The position numbers and the translations under genes were made by a program. A stretch of 64,000 nt of DNA from Elmis aenea. Its lineage: Eukaryota; Arthropoda; Insecta; Coleoptera; Elmidae. Each line of letters opens with the position of its first letter. Within the stretch, counting starts at the first letter, position 1. The stretch is taken from NCBI GenBank assembly GCA_947652605.1, contig CANTFG010000031.1, forward strand, positions 144,367 to 208,366, written 5' to 3'. This document shows positions 51,565-64,000 of the stretch, one piece after another. The notes under the pieces were generated by a model. The model had not been told where the DNA came from and made no database searches. It worked only from the letters and a program-made list of their open reading frames with translations.

Positions 51565-53274
51565 CGGTATTTTTAGGAAATTATTAAAAATTAAAACCAG
51601 CTCATTGAAAGACATATGCAAAACAATTGTATTCATGTAAAGAGGCGATGGATAAACTGTTCCTGTGATATACAAATCAATAATTGAAATTGTTTCGAAA
51701 TAGTCGCTCAAGAAATATATGTATTAACTAAAGCACGGTATTTTTAGGAAACTATTAAAAATTAAAACCAGCTCTTTGAAAGACATATGCAAAACAATTG
51801 TATTCATGTAAAGAGGCGATGGATAAACTGTTCCTGTGATATACAAATCAATAATTAAAATTGTTTAGAAATAGTCGCTCAAGGAACATATGTATTAACT
51901 AAAGCACGGTATTTTTAGAAAATTATTAAAAATTAAAACCAGCTCATTGAAAGACATATGCAAAACAATTGTATTCATGTAAAGAGGCGATGGATAAACT
52001 GTTCCTGTGATATACAAATCAATATTTAAAATTGTTTAGAAATAGTCGCTCAAGGAACATATGTATTAACTAAAGCACGGTATATTTAGGAAATTATTAA
52101 AAATTAAAACCAGCTCATTGAAAGACATATGCAAAACAATTGTATTCATGTAAAAAAGCGATGGATAAACTGTTCCTGTGATATACAAATCAATAATTAA
52201 AATTGTTTAGAAATAGTCGCTTAAGGAACACATGTATTAACTAAAGCACGGCATTTTTAGGAAATTATTAAAAATTAAAACCAGCTCATTGAAAGACATA
52301 TGCAAAACAATTGTATTCATGTAAAGAGGCGATGGATAAACTGTTCCTGTGATATACAAATCAATAATTAAAATTGTTTAGAAATAGTCGCTCAAGGAAC
52401 ACATGTATTAACTAAAGCACGGCATTTTTAGGAAATTATTAAAAATTAAAACCAGCTCATTGAAAGACATATGCAAAACAATTGTATTCATGTAAAGAGG
52501 CGATGGATAAACTGTTCCTGTGATATACAAATCAATATTTAAAATTGTTTAGAAATAGTCGCTCAAGGAACATATGTATTAACTAAAGCACGGTATATTT
52601 AGGAAATTATTAAAAATTAAAACCAGCTCATTGAAAGACATATGCAAAACAATTGTATTCATGTAAAGAGGCGATGGATAAACTGTTCCTGTGATATACA
52701 AATCAATAATTAAAATTGTTTAGAAATAGTCGCTCAAGGAACACATGTATTAACTAAAGCACGGCATTTTTAGGAAATTATTAAAAATTAAAACCAGCTC
52801 ATTGAAAGACATATGCAAAACAATTGTATTCATGTAAAGAGGCGATGGATAAACTGTTCCTGTGATATACAAATCAATAATTAAAATTGTTTAGAAATAG
52901 TCGCTCAAGGAACATATGTATTAACTAAAGCACGGTATTTTTAGGAAATTATTAAAAATTAAAACCAGCTCATTGAAAGACATATGCAAAACAATTGTAT
53001 TCATGTAAAGAGGCGATGGATAAACTGTTTCTGTGATATACAAATCAATAATTGAAATTGTTCAGAAATAGTCGCTCAAGGAACATATGTATTAACTAAA
53101 GCACGGTATTTTTAGGAAATTATTAAAAATTAAAACCAGCTCATTGAAAGACATATGCAAAACAATTGTATTCATGTAAAGAGGCGATGGATAAACTGTT
53201 CCTGTGATATACAAATCAATAATTAAAATTGTTTAGAAATAGTCGCTCAAGGAACATATGTATTAACTAAAGCA
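51565..53274 (+). repeat. Tandem 10-monomer unit, copy 1 (1710 bp)
   Basis: Order: ATTGAAATT with CAAGAAATATATG; CTCTTTG; TTTAGAAAATT with CAATATTTAAA; TATATTTAGG with six A's; CGGCATTTTT; CGGCATTTTT with CAATATTTAAA; TATATTTAGG with GAGGCG; CGGCATTTTT; TTTCTG with ATTGAAATT; and a TTTAG unit. The CAATATTTAAA and AAGAAATATATG variants appear confined to about 49.8-54.3 kb, so this is a locally homogenised subfamily. Confidence 0.9.
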
Positions 53275-54984
53275 CGGTATTTTTAGGAAATTATTAAAAA
53301 TTAAAACCAGCTCATTGAAAGACATATGCAAAACAATTGTATTCATGTAAAGAGGCGATGGATAAACTGTTCCTGTGATATACAAATCAATAATTGAAAT
53401 TGTTTCGAAATAGTCGCTCAAGAAATATATGTATTAACTAAAGCACGGTATTTTTAGGAAACTATTAAAAATTAAAACCAGCTCTTTGAAAGACATATGC
53501 AAAACAATTGTATTCATGTAAAGAGGCGATGGATAAACTGTTCCTGTGATATACAAATCAATAATTAAAATTGTTTAGAAATAGTCGCTCAAGGAACATA
53601 TGTATTAACTAAAGCACGGTATTTTTAGAAAATTATTAAAAATTAAAACCAGCTCATTGAAAGACATATGCAAAACAATTGTATTCATGTAAAGAGGCGA
53701 TGGATAAACTGTTCCTGTGATATACAAATCAATATTTAAAATTGTTTAGAAATAGTCGCTCAAGGAACATATGTATTAACTAAAGCACGGTATATTTAGG
53801 AAATTATTAAAAATTAAAACCAGCTCATTGAAAGACATATGCAAAACAATTGTATTCATGTAAAAAAGCGATGGATAAACTGTTCCTGTGATATACAAAT
53901 CAATAATTAAAATTGTTTAGAAATAGTCGCTCAAGGAACACATGTATTAACTAAAGCACGGCATTTTTAGGAAATTATTAAAAATTAAAACCAGCTCATT
54001 GAAAGACATATGCAAAACAATTGTATTCATGTAAAGAGGCGATGGATAAACTGTTCCTGTGATATACAAATCAATAATTAAAATTGTTTAGAAATAGTCG
54101 CTCAAGGAACACATGTATTAACTAAAGCACGGCATTTTTAGGAAATTATTAAAAATTAAAACCAGCTCATTGAAAGACATATGCAAAACAATTGTATTCA
54201 TGTAAAGAGGCGATGGATAAACTGTTCCTGTGATATACAAATCAATATTTAAAATTGTTTAGAAATAGTCGCTCAAGGAACATATGTATTAACTAAAGCA
54301 CGGTATATTTAGGAAATTATTAAAAATTAAAACCAGCTCATTGAAAGACATATGCAAAACAATTGTATTCATGTAAAGAGGCGATGGATAAACTGTTCCT
54401 GTGATATACAAATCAATAATTAAAATTGTTTAGAAATAGTCGCTCAAGGAACACATGTATTAACTAAAGCACGGCATTTTTAGGAAATTATTAAAAATTA
54501 AAACCAGCTCATTGAAAGACATATGCAAAACAATTGTATTCATGTAAAGAGGCGATGGATAAACTGTTCCTGTGATATACAAATCAATAATTAAAATTGT
54601 TTAGAAATAGTCGCTCAAGGAACATATGTATTAACTAAAGCACGGTATTTTTAGGAAATTATTAAAAATTAAAACCAGCTCATTGAAAGACATATGCAAA
54701 ACAATTGTATTCATGTAAAGAGGCGATGGATAAACTGTTTCTGTGATATACAAATCAATAATTGAAATTGTTTCGAAATAGTCGCTCAAGGAACATATGT
54801 ATTAACTAAAGCACGGTATTTTTAGGAAATTATTAAAAATTAAAACCAGCTCATTGAAAGACATATGCAAAACAATTGTATTCATGTAAAGAGGCGATGG
54901 ATAAACTGTTCCTGTGATATACAAATCAATAATTAAAATTGTTTAGAAATAGTCGCTCAAGGAACATATGTATTAACTAAAGCA
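53275..54984 (+). repeat. Tandem 10-monomer unit, copy 2 (1710 bp)
   Basis: Directly follows copy 1 at an exact 1710-bp period with the same subtype order. Differences include CTCAAGG for CTTAAGG in the fourth unit and TTTCGAAAT for TTCAGAAAT in the ninth. At 54985 the expected ATTGAAATT unit is replaced by a plain TTTAG unit, so there are two copies. Confidence 0.9.
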
Positions 54985-55155
54985 CGGTATTTTTAGGAAA
55001 TTATTAAAAATTAAAACCAGCTCATTGAAAGACATATGCAAAACAATTGTATTCATGTAAAGAGGCGATGGATAAACTGTTCCTGTGATATACAAATCAA
55101 TAATTAAAATTGTTTAGAAATAGTCGCTCAAGGAACATATGTATTAACTAAAGCA

Positions 55156-57549
55156 CGGTATTTTTAGGAAATTATTAAAAATTAAAACCAGCTCATTGAA
55201 AGACATATGCAAAACAATTGTATTCATGTAAAGAGGCGATGGATAAACTGTTCCTGTGATATACAAATCAATAATTAAAATTGTTTCGAAATAGTCGCTC
55301 AAGGAACACATGTATTAACTAAAGCACGGCATTTTTAGGAAATTATTAAAAATTAAAACCAGCTCATTGAAAGACATATGCAAAACAATTGTATTCATGT
55401 AAAGAGGCGATGGATAAACTGTTCCTGTGATATACAAATCAATAATTAAAATTGTTTCGAAATAGTCGCTCAAGGAACATATGTATTAACTAAAGCACGG
55501 TATTTTTAGGAAATTATTAAAAATTAAAACCAGCTCATTGAAAGACATATGCAAAACAATTGTATTCATGTAAAGAGGCGATGGATAAACTGTTCCTGTG
55601 ATATACAAATCAATAATTAAAATTGTGTAGAAATAGTCGCTCAAGGAACATATGTATTAACTAAAGCACGGTATTTTTAGGAAATTATTAAAAATTAAAA
55701 CCAGCTCATTGAAAGACATATGCAAAACAATTGTATTCATGTAAAGAAGCGATGGATAAAATGTTCCTGTGATATACAAATCAATAATTAAAATTGTTTA
55801 GAAATAGTCGCTCAAGGAACATATGTATTAACTAAAGCACGGTATTTTTAGGAAATTATTAAAAATTAAAACCAGCTCATTGAAAGACATATGCAAAACA
55901 ATTGTATTCATGTAAAGAGGCGATGGATAAACTGTTTCTGTAATATACAAATCAATAATTAAAATTGTTTCGAAATAGTCGCTCAAGGAACATATGTATT
56001 AACTAAAGCACGGTATTTTTAGGAAATTATTAAAAATTTAAACCAGCTCAATAAAAGACATATGCAAAACAATTGTATTCATGTAAAGTGGCGATGGATA
56101 AACTGTTTCTGTGATATACAAATCAATAATTAAAATTGTTTCGAAATAGTCGCTCAAGGAACATATGTATTAACTAAAGCACGGTATTTTTAGGAAATTA
56201 TTAAAAATTAAAACCAGCTCATTGAAAGACATATGCAAAACAATTGTATTCATGTAAAGAGGCGATGGATAAACTGTTCCTGTGATATACAAATCAATAA
56301 TTAAAATTGTTTCGAAATAGTCGCTCAAGGAACACATGTATTAACTAAAGCACGGCATTTTTAGGAAATTATTAAAAATTAAAACCAGCTCATTGAAAGA
56401 CATATGCAAAACAATTGTATTCATGTAAAGAGGCGATGGATAAACTGTTCCTGTGATATACAAATCAATAATTAAAATTGTTTAGAAATAGTCGCTCAAG
56501 GAACATATGTATTAACTAAAGCACGGTATTTTTAGGAAATTATTAAAAATTAAAACCAGCCCATTGAAAGACATACGCAAAACAATTGTATTCATGTAAA
56601 GAGGCGATGGATAAACTGTTTCTGTGATATACAAATCAATAATTAAAATTGTTTCGAAATAGTCGCTCAAGGAACATATGTATTAACTAAAGCACGGTAT
56701 TTTTAGGAAATTATTAAAAATTAAAACCAGCTCATTGAAAGACATATGCAAAACAATTGTATTCATGTAAAGAGGCGATGGATAAACTGTTCCTGTGATA
56801 TACAAATCAATAATTGAAATTGTTTCGAAATAGTCGCTCAAGAAACATATGTATTAACTAAAGCACGGTATTTTTAGGAAACTATTAAAAATTAAAACCA
56901 GCTCTTTGAAAGACATATGCAAAACAATTGTATTCATGTAAAGAGGCGATGGATAAACTGTTCCTGTGATATACAAATCAATAATTAAAATTGTTTAGAA
57001 ATAGTCGCTCAAGGAACATATGTATTAACTAAAGCACGGTATTTTTAGAAAATTATTAAAAATTAAAACCAGCTCATTGAAAGACATATGCAAAACAATT
57101 GTATTCATGTAAAGAGGCGATGGATAAACTGTTCCTGTGATATACAAATCAATAATTAAAATTGTTTAGAAATAGTCGCTCAAGGAACATATGTATTAAC
57201 TAAAGCACGGTATATTTAGGAAATTATTAAAAATTAAAACCAGCTCATTGAAAGACATATGCAAAACAATTGTATTCATGTAAAAAAGCGATGGATAAAC
57301 TGTTCCTGTGATATACAAATCAATAATTAAAATTGTTTAGAAATAGTCGCTCAAGGAACACATGTATTAACTAAAGCACGGCATTTTTAGGAAATTATTA
57401 AAAATTAAAACCAGCTCATTGAAAGACATATGCAAAACAATTGTATTCATGTAAAGAGGCGATGGATAAACTGTTCCTGTGATATACAAATCAATAATTA
57501 AAATTGTTTAGAAATAGTCGCTCAAGGAACATATGTATTAACTAAAGCA
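55156..57549 (+). repeat. Tandem 14-monomer unit, copy 1 (2394 bp)
   Basis: Fourteen 171-bp monomers in the order: ACACATG end; CGGCATTTTT; GTGTAG; AAGAAGCG with AAAATG; CTGTAATATA; GTGGCG with CTCAATAAAAG; ACACATG end; CGGCATTTTT; CATACGC; CAAGAAAC; CTCTTTG; TTTAGAAAATT; TATATTTAGG; CGGCATTTTT. The box-like motif is intact (TTTCG) in 7 of the 14, TTTAG in 6 and GTGTAG in 1. It is nearly identical to copy 2. Confidence 0.92.
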
Positions 57550-59943
57550 CGGTATTTTTAGGAAATTATTAAAAATTAAAACCAGCTCATTGAAAGACAT
57601 ATGCAAAACAATTGTATTCATGTAAAGAGGCGATGGATAAACTGTTCCTGTGATATACAAATCAATAATTAAAATTGTTTCGAAATAGTCGCTCAAGGAA
57701 CACATGTATTAACTAAAGCACGGCATTTTTAGGAAATTATTAAAAATTAAAACCAGCTCATTGAAAGACATATGCAAAACAATTGTATTCATGTAAAGAG
57801 GCGATGGATAAACTGTTCCTGTGATATACAAATCAATAATTAAAATTGTTTCGAAATAGTCGCTCAAGGAACATATGTATTAACTAAAGCACGGTATTTT
57901 TAGGAAATTATTAAAAATTAAAACCAGCTCATTGAAAGACATATGCAAAACAATTGTATTCATGTAAAGAGGCGATGGATAAACTGTTCCTGTGATATAC
58001 AAATCAATAATTAAAATTGTGTAGAAATAGTCGCTCAAGGAACATATGTATTAACTAAAGCACGGTATTTTTAGGAAATTATTAAAAATTAAAACCAGCT
58101 CATTGAAAGACATATGCAAAACAATTGTATTCATGTAAAGAAGCGATGGATAAAATGTTCCTGTGATATACAAATCAATAATTAAAATTGTTTAGAAATA
58201 GTCGCTCAAGGAACATATGTATTAACTAAAGCACGGTATTTTTAGGAAATTATTAAAAATTAAAACCAGCTCATTGAAAGACATATGCAAAACAATTGTA
58301 TTCATGTAAAGAGGCGATGGATAAACTGTTTCTGTAATATACAAATCAATAATTAAAATTGTTTCGAAATAGTCGCTCAAGGAACATATGTATTAACTAA
58401 AGCACGGTATTTTTAGGAAATTATTAAAAATTTAAACCAGCTCAATAAAAGACATATGCAAAACAATTGTATTCATGTAAAGTGGCGATGGATAAACTGT
58501 TTCTGTGATATACAAATCAATAATTAAAATTGTTTCGAAATAGTCGCTCAAGGAACATATGTATTAACTAAAGCACGGTATTTTTAGGAAATTATTAAAA
58601 ATTAAAACCAGCTCATTGAAAGACATATGCAAAACAATTGTATTCATGTAAAGAGGCGATGGATAAACTGTTACTGTGATATACAAATCAATAATTAAAA
58701 TTGTTTCGAAATAGTCGCTCAAGGAACACATGTATTAACTAAAGCACGGCATTTTTAGGAAATTATTAAAAATTAAAACCAGCTCATTGAAAGACATATG
58801 CAAAACAATTGTATTCATGTAAAGAGGCGATGGATAAACTGTTCCTGTGATATACAAATCAATAATTAAAATTGTTTAGAAATAGTCGCTCAAGGAACAT
58901 ATGTATTAACTAAAGCACGGTATTTTTAGGAAATTATTAAAAATTAAAACCAGCCCATTGAAAGACATACGCAAAACAATTGTATTCATGTAAAGAGGCG
59001 ATGGATAAACTGTTTCTGTGATATACAAATCAATAATTAAAATTGTTTCGAAATAGTCGCTCAAGGAACATATGTATTAACTAAAGCACGGTATTTTTAG
59101 GAAATTATTAAAAATTAAAACCAGCTCATTGAAAGACATATGCAAAACAATTGTATTCATGTAAAGAGGCGATGGATAAACTGTTCCTGTGATATACAAA
59201 TCAATAATTGAAATTGTTTCGAAATAGTCGCTCAAGAAACATATGTATTAACTAAAGCACGGTATTTTTAGGAAACTATTAAAAATTAAAACCAGCTCTT
59301 TGAAAGACATATGCAAAACAATTGTATTCATGTAAAGAGGCGATGGATAAACTGTTCCTGTGATATACAAATCAATAATTAAAATTGTTTAGAAATAGTC
59401 GCTCAAGGAACATATGTATTAACTAAAGCACGGTATTTTTAGAAAATTATTAAAAATTAAAACCAGCTCATTGAAAGACATATGCAAAACAATTGTATTC
59501 ATGTAAAGAGGCGATGGATAAACTGTTCCTGTGATATACAAATCAATAATTAAAATTGTTTAGAAATAGTCGCTCAAGGAACATATGTATTAACTAAAGC
59601 ACGGTATATTTAGGAAATTATTAAAAATTAAAACCAGCTCATTGAAAGACATATGCAAAACAATTGTATTCATGTAAAAAAGCGATGGATAAACTGTTCC
59701 TGTGATATACAAATCAATAATTAAAATTGTTTAGAAATAGTCGCTCAAGGAACACATGTATTAACTAAAGCACGGCATTTTTAGGAAATTATTAAAAATT
59801 AAAACCAGCTCATTGAAAGACATATGCAAAACAATTGTATTCATGTAAAGAGGCGATGGATAAACTGTTCCTGTGATATACAAATCAATAATTAAAATTG
59901 TTTAGAAATAGTCGCTCAAGGAACATATGTATTAACTAAAGCA
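57550..59943 (+). repeat. Tandem 14-monomer unit, copy 2 (2394 bp)
   Basis: Exact 2394-bp period relative to 55156-57549. The differences I noticed are CTGTTACTG at 58673 (C in copy 1 at 56279) and TTTAG instead of TTTCG at a few equivalent sites at most. The rare CTCAATAAAAG and AAAATG variants are shared. At 59944 the order jumps to a CATACGC unit, which ends the tandem. Confidence 0.9.
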
Positions 59944-62900
59944 CGGTATTTTTAGGAAATTATTAAAAATTAAAACCAGCCCATTGAAAGACATACGCAA
60001 AACAATTGTATTCATGTAAAGAGGCGATGGATAAACTGTTTCTGTGATATACAAATCAATAATTAAAATTGTTTCGAAATAGTCGCTCAAGGAACATATG
60101 TATTAACTAAAGCACGGTATTTTTAGGAAATTATTAAAAATTAAAACCAGCTCATTGAAAGACATATGCAAAACAATTGTATTCATGTAAAGAGGCGATG
60201 GATAAACTGTTCCTGTGATATACAAATCAATAATTAAAATTGTTCAGAAATAGTCGCTCAAGGAACATATGTATTAACTAAAGCACGGTATTTTTAGGAA
60301 ACTATTAAAAATTAAAACCAGCTCTTTGAAAGACATATGCAAAACAATTGTATTCATGTAAAGAAGCGATGGATAAATTGTTCCTGTGATATACAAATCA
60401 ATAATTAAAATTGTTTAGAAATAGTCGCTCAAGGAACATATGTATTAACTAAAGCACGGTATTTTTAGGAAATTATTAAAAATTAAAACCAGCTCATTGA
60501 AAGACATATGCAAAACAATTGTATTCATGTAAAGAGGCGATTGATAAACTGTTTCTGTAATATACAAATCAATAATTAAAATTGTTTCGAAATAGTCGCT
60601 CAAGGAACATATGTATTAACTAAAGCACGGTATTTTTAGGAAATTATTAAAAATTTAAACCAGCTCATTAAAAGACATATGCAAAACAATTGTATTCATG
60701 TAAAGTGGCGATGGATAAACTGTTTCTGTGATATACAAATCAATAATTAAAATTGTTTCGAAATAGTCGCTCAAGGAACATATGTATTAACTAAAGCACG
60801 GTATTTTTAGGAAATTATTAAAAATTAAAACCAGCTCATTGAAAGACATATGCAAAACAATTGTATTCATGTAAAGAGGCGATGGATAAACTGTTCCTGT
60901 GATATACAAATCAATAATTAAAATTGTTTAGAAATAGTCGCTCAAGGAACATATGTATTAACTAAAGCACGGTATTTTTAGAAAATTATTAAAAATTAAA
61001 ACCAGCTCATTGAAAGACATATGCAAAACAATTGTATTTATGTAAAGAGGCGATGGATAAACTGTTCCTGTGATATACAAATCAATAATTAAAATTGTTT
61101 AGAAATAGTCGCTCAAGGAACATATGTATTAACTAAAGCACGGTATATTTAGGAAATTATTAAAAATTAAAACCAGCTTATTGAAAGACATATGCAAAAC
61201 AATTGTATTCATGTAAAAAAGCGATGGATAAACTGTTCCTGTGATATACAAATCAATAATTAAAATTGTTTAGAAATAGTCGCTCAAGGAACAAATGTAT
61301 TAACTAAAGCACGGTATTTTTAGGAAATTATTAAAAATTAAAACCAGCTCATTGAAAGACATATGCAAAACAATTGTATTCATGTAAAGAAGCGATGGAT
61401 AAATTGTTCCTGTGATATACAAATCAATAATTAAAATTGTTTAGAAATAGTCGCTCAAGGAACATATGTATTAACTAAAGCACGGTATTTTTAGGAAATT
61501 ATTAAAAATTAAAACCAGCTCATTGAAAGACATATGCAAAACAATTGTATTCATGTAAAGAGGCGATGGATAAACTGTTTCTGTAATATACAAATCAATA
61601 ATTAAAATTGTTTCGAAATAGTCGCTCAAGGAACATATGTATTAACTAAAGCACGGTATTTTTAGGAAATTATTAAAAATTTAAACCAGCTCATTAAAAG
61701 ACATATGCAAAACAATTGTATTCATGTAAAGTGGCGATGGATAAACTGTTTCTGTGATATACAAATCAATAATTAAAATTGTTTCGAAATAGTCGCTCAA
61801 GGAACATATGTATTAACTAAAGCACGGTATTTTTAGGAAATTATTAAAAATTAAAACCAGCTCATTGAAAGACATATGCAAAACAATTGTATTCATGTAA
61901 AGAGGCGATGGATAAACTGTTTCTGTGATATACAAATCAATAATTGAAATTGTTTCGAAATAGTCGCTCAAGGAACATATGTATTAACTAAAGCACGGTA
62001 TTTTTAGGAAATTATTAAAAATTAAAACCAGCTCATTGAAAGACATATGCAAAACAATTGTATTCATGTAAAGAGGCGATGGATAAACTGTTCCTGTGAT
62101 ATACAAATCAATAATTAAAATTGTGTAGAAATAGTCGCTCAAGGAACATATGTATTAACTAAAGCACGGTATTTTTAGGAAATTATTAAAAATTAAAACC
62201 AGCTCATTGAAAGACATATGCAAAACAATTGTATTCATGTAAAGAAGCGATGGATAAAATGTTCCTGTGATATACAAATCAATAATTAAAATTGTTTCGA
62301 AATAGTCGCTCAAGGAACATATGTATTAACTAAAGCACGGTATTTTTAGGAAATTATTAAAAATTAAAACCAGCTCATTAAAAGACATATGCAAAACAAT
62401 TGTATTCATGTAAAGAGGCGATGGATAAACTGTTTCTGTAATATACAAATCAATAATTAAAATTGTTTCGAAATAGTCGCTCAAGGAACATATGTATTAA
62501 CTAAAGCACGGTATTTTTAGGAAATTATTAAAAATTTAAACCAGCTCAATAAAAGACATATGCAAAACAATTGTATTCATGTAAAGTGGCGATGGATAAA
62601 CTGTTTCTGTGATATACAAATCAATAATTAAAATTGTTTCGAAATAGTCGCTCAAGGAACATATGTATTAACTAAAGCACGGTATTTTTAGGAAATTATT
62701 AAAAATTAAAACCAGCTCATTGAAAGACATATGCAAAACAATTGTATTCATGTAAAGAGGCGATGGATAAACTGTTCCTGTGATATACAAATCAATAATT
62801 AAAATTGTTTCGAAATAGTCGCTCAAGGAACACATGTATTAACTAAAGCACGGCATTTTTAGGAAATTATTAAAAATTAAAACCAGCTCATTGAAAGACA

Positions 62901-64000
62901 TATGCAAAACAATTGTATTCATGTAAAGAGGCGATGGATAAACTGTTCCTGTGATATACAAATCAATAATTAAAATTGTTTAGAAATAGTCGCTCAAGGA
63001 ACATATGTATTAACTAAAGCACGGTATTTTTAGGAAATTATTAAAAATTAAAACCAGCCCATTGAAAGACATACGCAAAACAATTGTATTCATGTAAAGA
63101 GGCGATGGATAAACTGTTTCTGTGATATACAAATCAATAATTAAAATTGTTTCGAAATAGTCGCTCAAGGAACATATGTATTAACTAAAGCACGGTATTT
63201 TTAGGAAATTATTAAAAATTAAAACCAGCTCATTGAAAGACATATGCAAAACAATTGTATTCATGTAAAGAGGCGATGGATAAACTGTTCCTGTGATATA
63301 CAAATCAATAATTGAAATTGTTTCGAAATAGTCGCTCAAGAAACATATGTATTAACTAAAGCACGGTATTTTTAGGAAACTATTAAAAATTAAAACCAGC
63401 TCTTTGAAAGACATATGCAAAACAATTGTATTCATGTAAAGAGGCGATGGATAAACTGTTCCTGTGATATACAAATCAATAATTAAAATTGTTTAGAAAT
63501 AGTCGCTCAAGGAACATATGTATTAACTAAAGCACGGTATTTTTAGAAAATTATTAAAAATTAAAACCAGCTCATTGAAAGACATATGCAAAACAATTGT
63601 ATTCATGTTAAGAGGCGATGGATAAACTGTTTCTGTAATATACAAATCAATAATTAAAATTGTTTAGAAATAGTCGCTCAAGGAACATATGTATTAACTA
63701 AAGCACGGTATTTTTAGGAAATTATTAAAAATTAAAACCAGCTCATTGAAAGACATATGCAAAACAATTGTATTCATGTAAAGAGGCGATGGATAAACTG
63801 TTTCTGTAATATACAAATCAATAATTAAAATTGTTTCGAAATAGTCGCTCAAGGAACATATGTATTAACTAAAGCACGGTATTTTTAGGAAATTATTAAA
63901 AATTTAAACCAGCTCATTAAAAGACATATGCAAAACAATTGTATTCATGTAAAGTGGCGATGGATAAACTGTTTCTGTGATATACAAATCAATAATTAAA

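Larger units (their letters stand above)
31493..64000 (+). repeat. Satellite array, domain B, right of the MITE
   Basis: About 190 further monomers in the same orientation, ending inside a GTGGCG monomer at the window edge. Nearly all units are exactly 171 bp. Exceptions are a 170-bp unit near 42470 (five A's instead of six), a 2-bp gain in CATAAATG near 47333, and a 108-bp truncated unit at 50431. Higher-order units of 9, 10, 14, 16 and 21 monomers are described separately. No gene, RNA or second transposon was seen anywhere in this stretch. Confidence 0.96.

Noticed and set aside
1..64000. CRISPR array
   Set aside because: Repeats are 171 bp with no unique spacers; the entire unit is repeated, and the architecture is satellite-like.
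1..64000. Coding tandem repeat (repetitive protein gene)
   Set aside because: 171 is divisible by 3, but every frame of a typical monomer contains stops (for example TAG in TTTTTAGG, TAA in ATTAAAAATTAA), and substitutions show no codon-phase pattern.
1..64000. Inverted satellite segments or a second satellite family
   Set aside because: I looked for the reverse complement of the unit and for other tandem units and saw none; every complete monomer runs in the same direction.

Overview
The whole window is a single tandem satellite DNA array with one transposon-like insertion. I see no protein-coding gene, rRNA, tRNA or CRISPR array. The unit is about 171 bp, AT-rich (48 G+C in a typical 171-bp copy, about 28% GC). 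It repeats head to tail in one orientation from base 1 to base 64000, roughly 370 copies, and both window edges lie inside the array. Long homogeneous 171-bp arrays with higher-order structure and an inserted TIR element are typical of eukaryotic (peri)centromeric or other constitutive heterochromatin. Nothing identifies the species. An arthropod or other invertebrate is only a guess, and the sequence is not primate alpha satellite despite the same unit length.

Layout. (1) 1-26382, domain A. Monomers often carry a 4-bp TATG expansion near their 3' end, and variants such as AACCCGCTC, CCAACTC and ATTGTGTAG recur. It holds two long duplications (1027-4970 with 14063-17834; 7206-13203 with 18694-24495), a tandem 8-monomer duplication (3941-6688) and a 5-monomer one (9087-10806). 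(2) 26383-64000, domain B. Other variants dominate: CCAGCCCATTG with CATACGC, CTCTTTG with AAACTATT, TATATTTAGG with six A's, and CTGTAATATA. I noticed no TATG expansion here. Higher-order units are clear: a 16-mer of 2736 bp, a 21-monomer block (27751-31790 with 32475-36065), a 9-monomer block (39144 with 44444), a tandem 10-mer of 1710 bp (51565-54984) and a tandem 14-mer of 2394 bp (55156-59943). (3) 31044-31489, a 446-bp non-autonomous DNA transposon (MITE-like) with perfect 30-bp terminal inverted repeats and a TGA target duplication. The duplicated block at 35765-35767 retains the matching empty site.

How it fits together. The nested, offset duplications and hybrid monomers look like unequal crossover or amplification of multi-monomer blocks. 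Each monomer has a 17-bp segment that resembles the CENP-B box at 7 of its 9 fixed positions, and its CpG core is intact in only some monomers. This is suggestive but not significant on sequence alone. I found no evidence of an undescribed gene system. The interest lies in the repeat architecture, the box-like motif and the dated transposon insertion.
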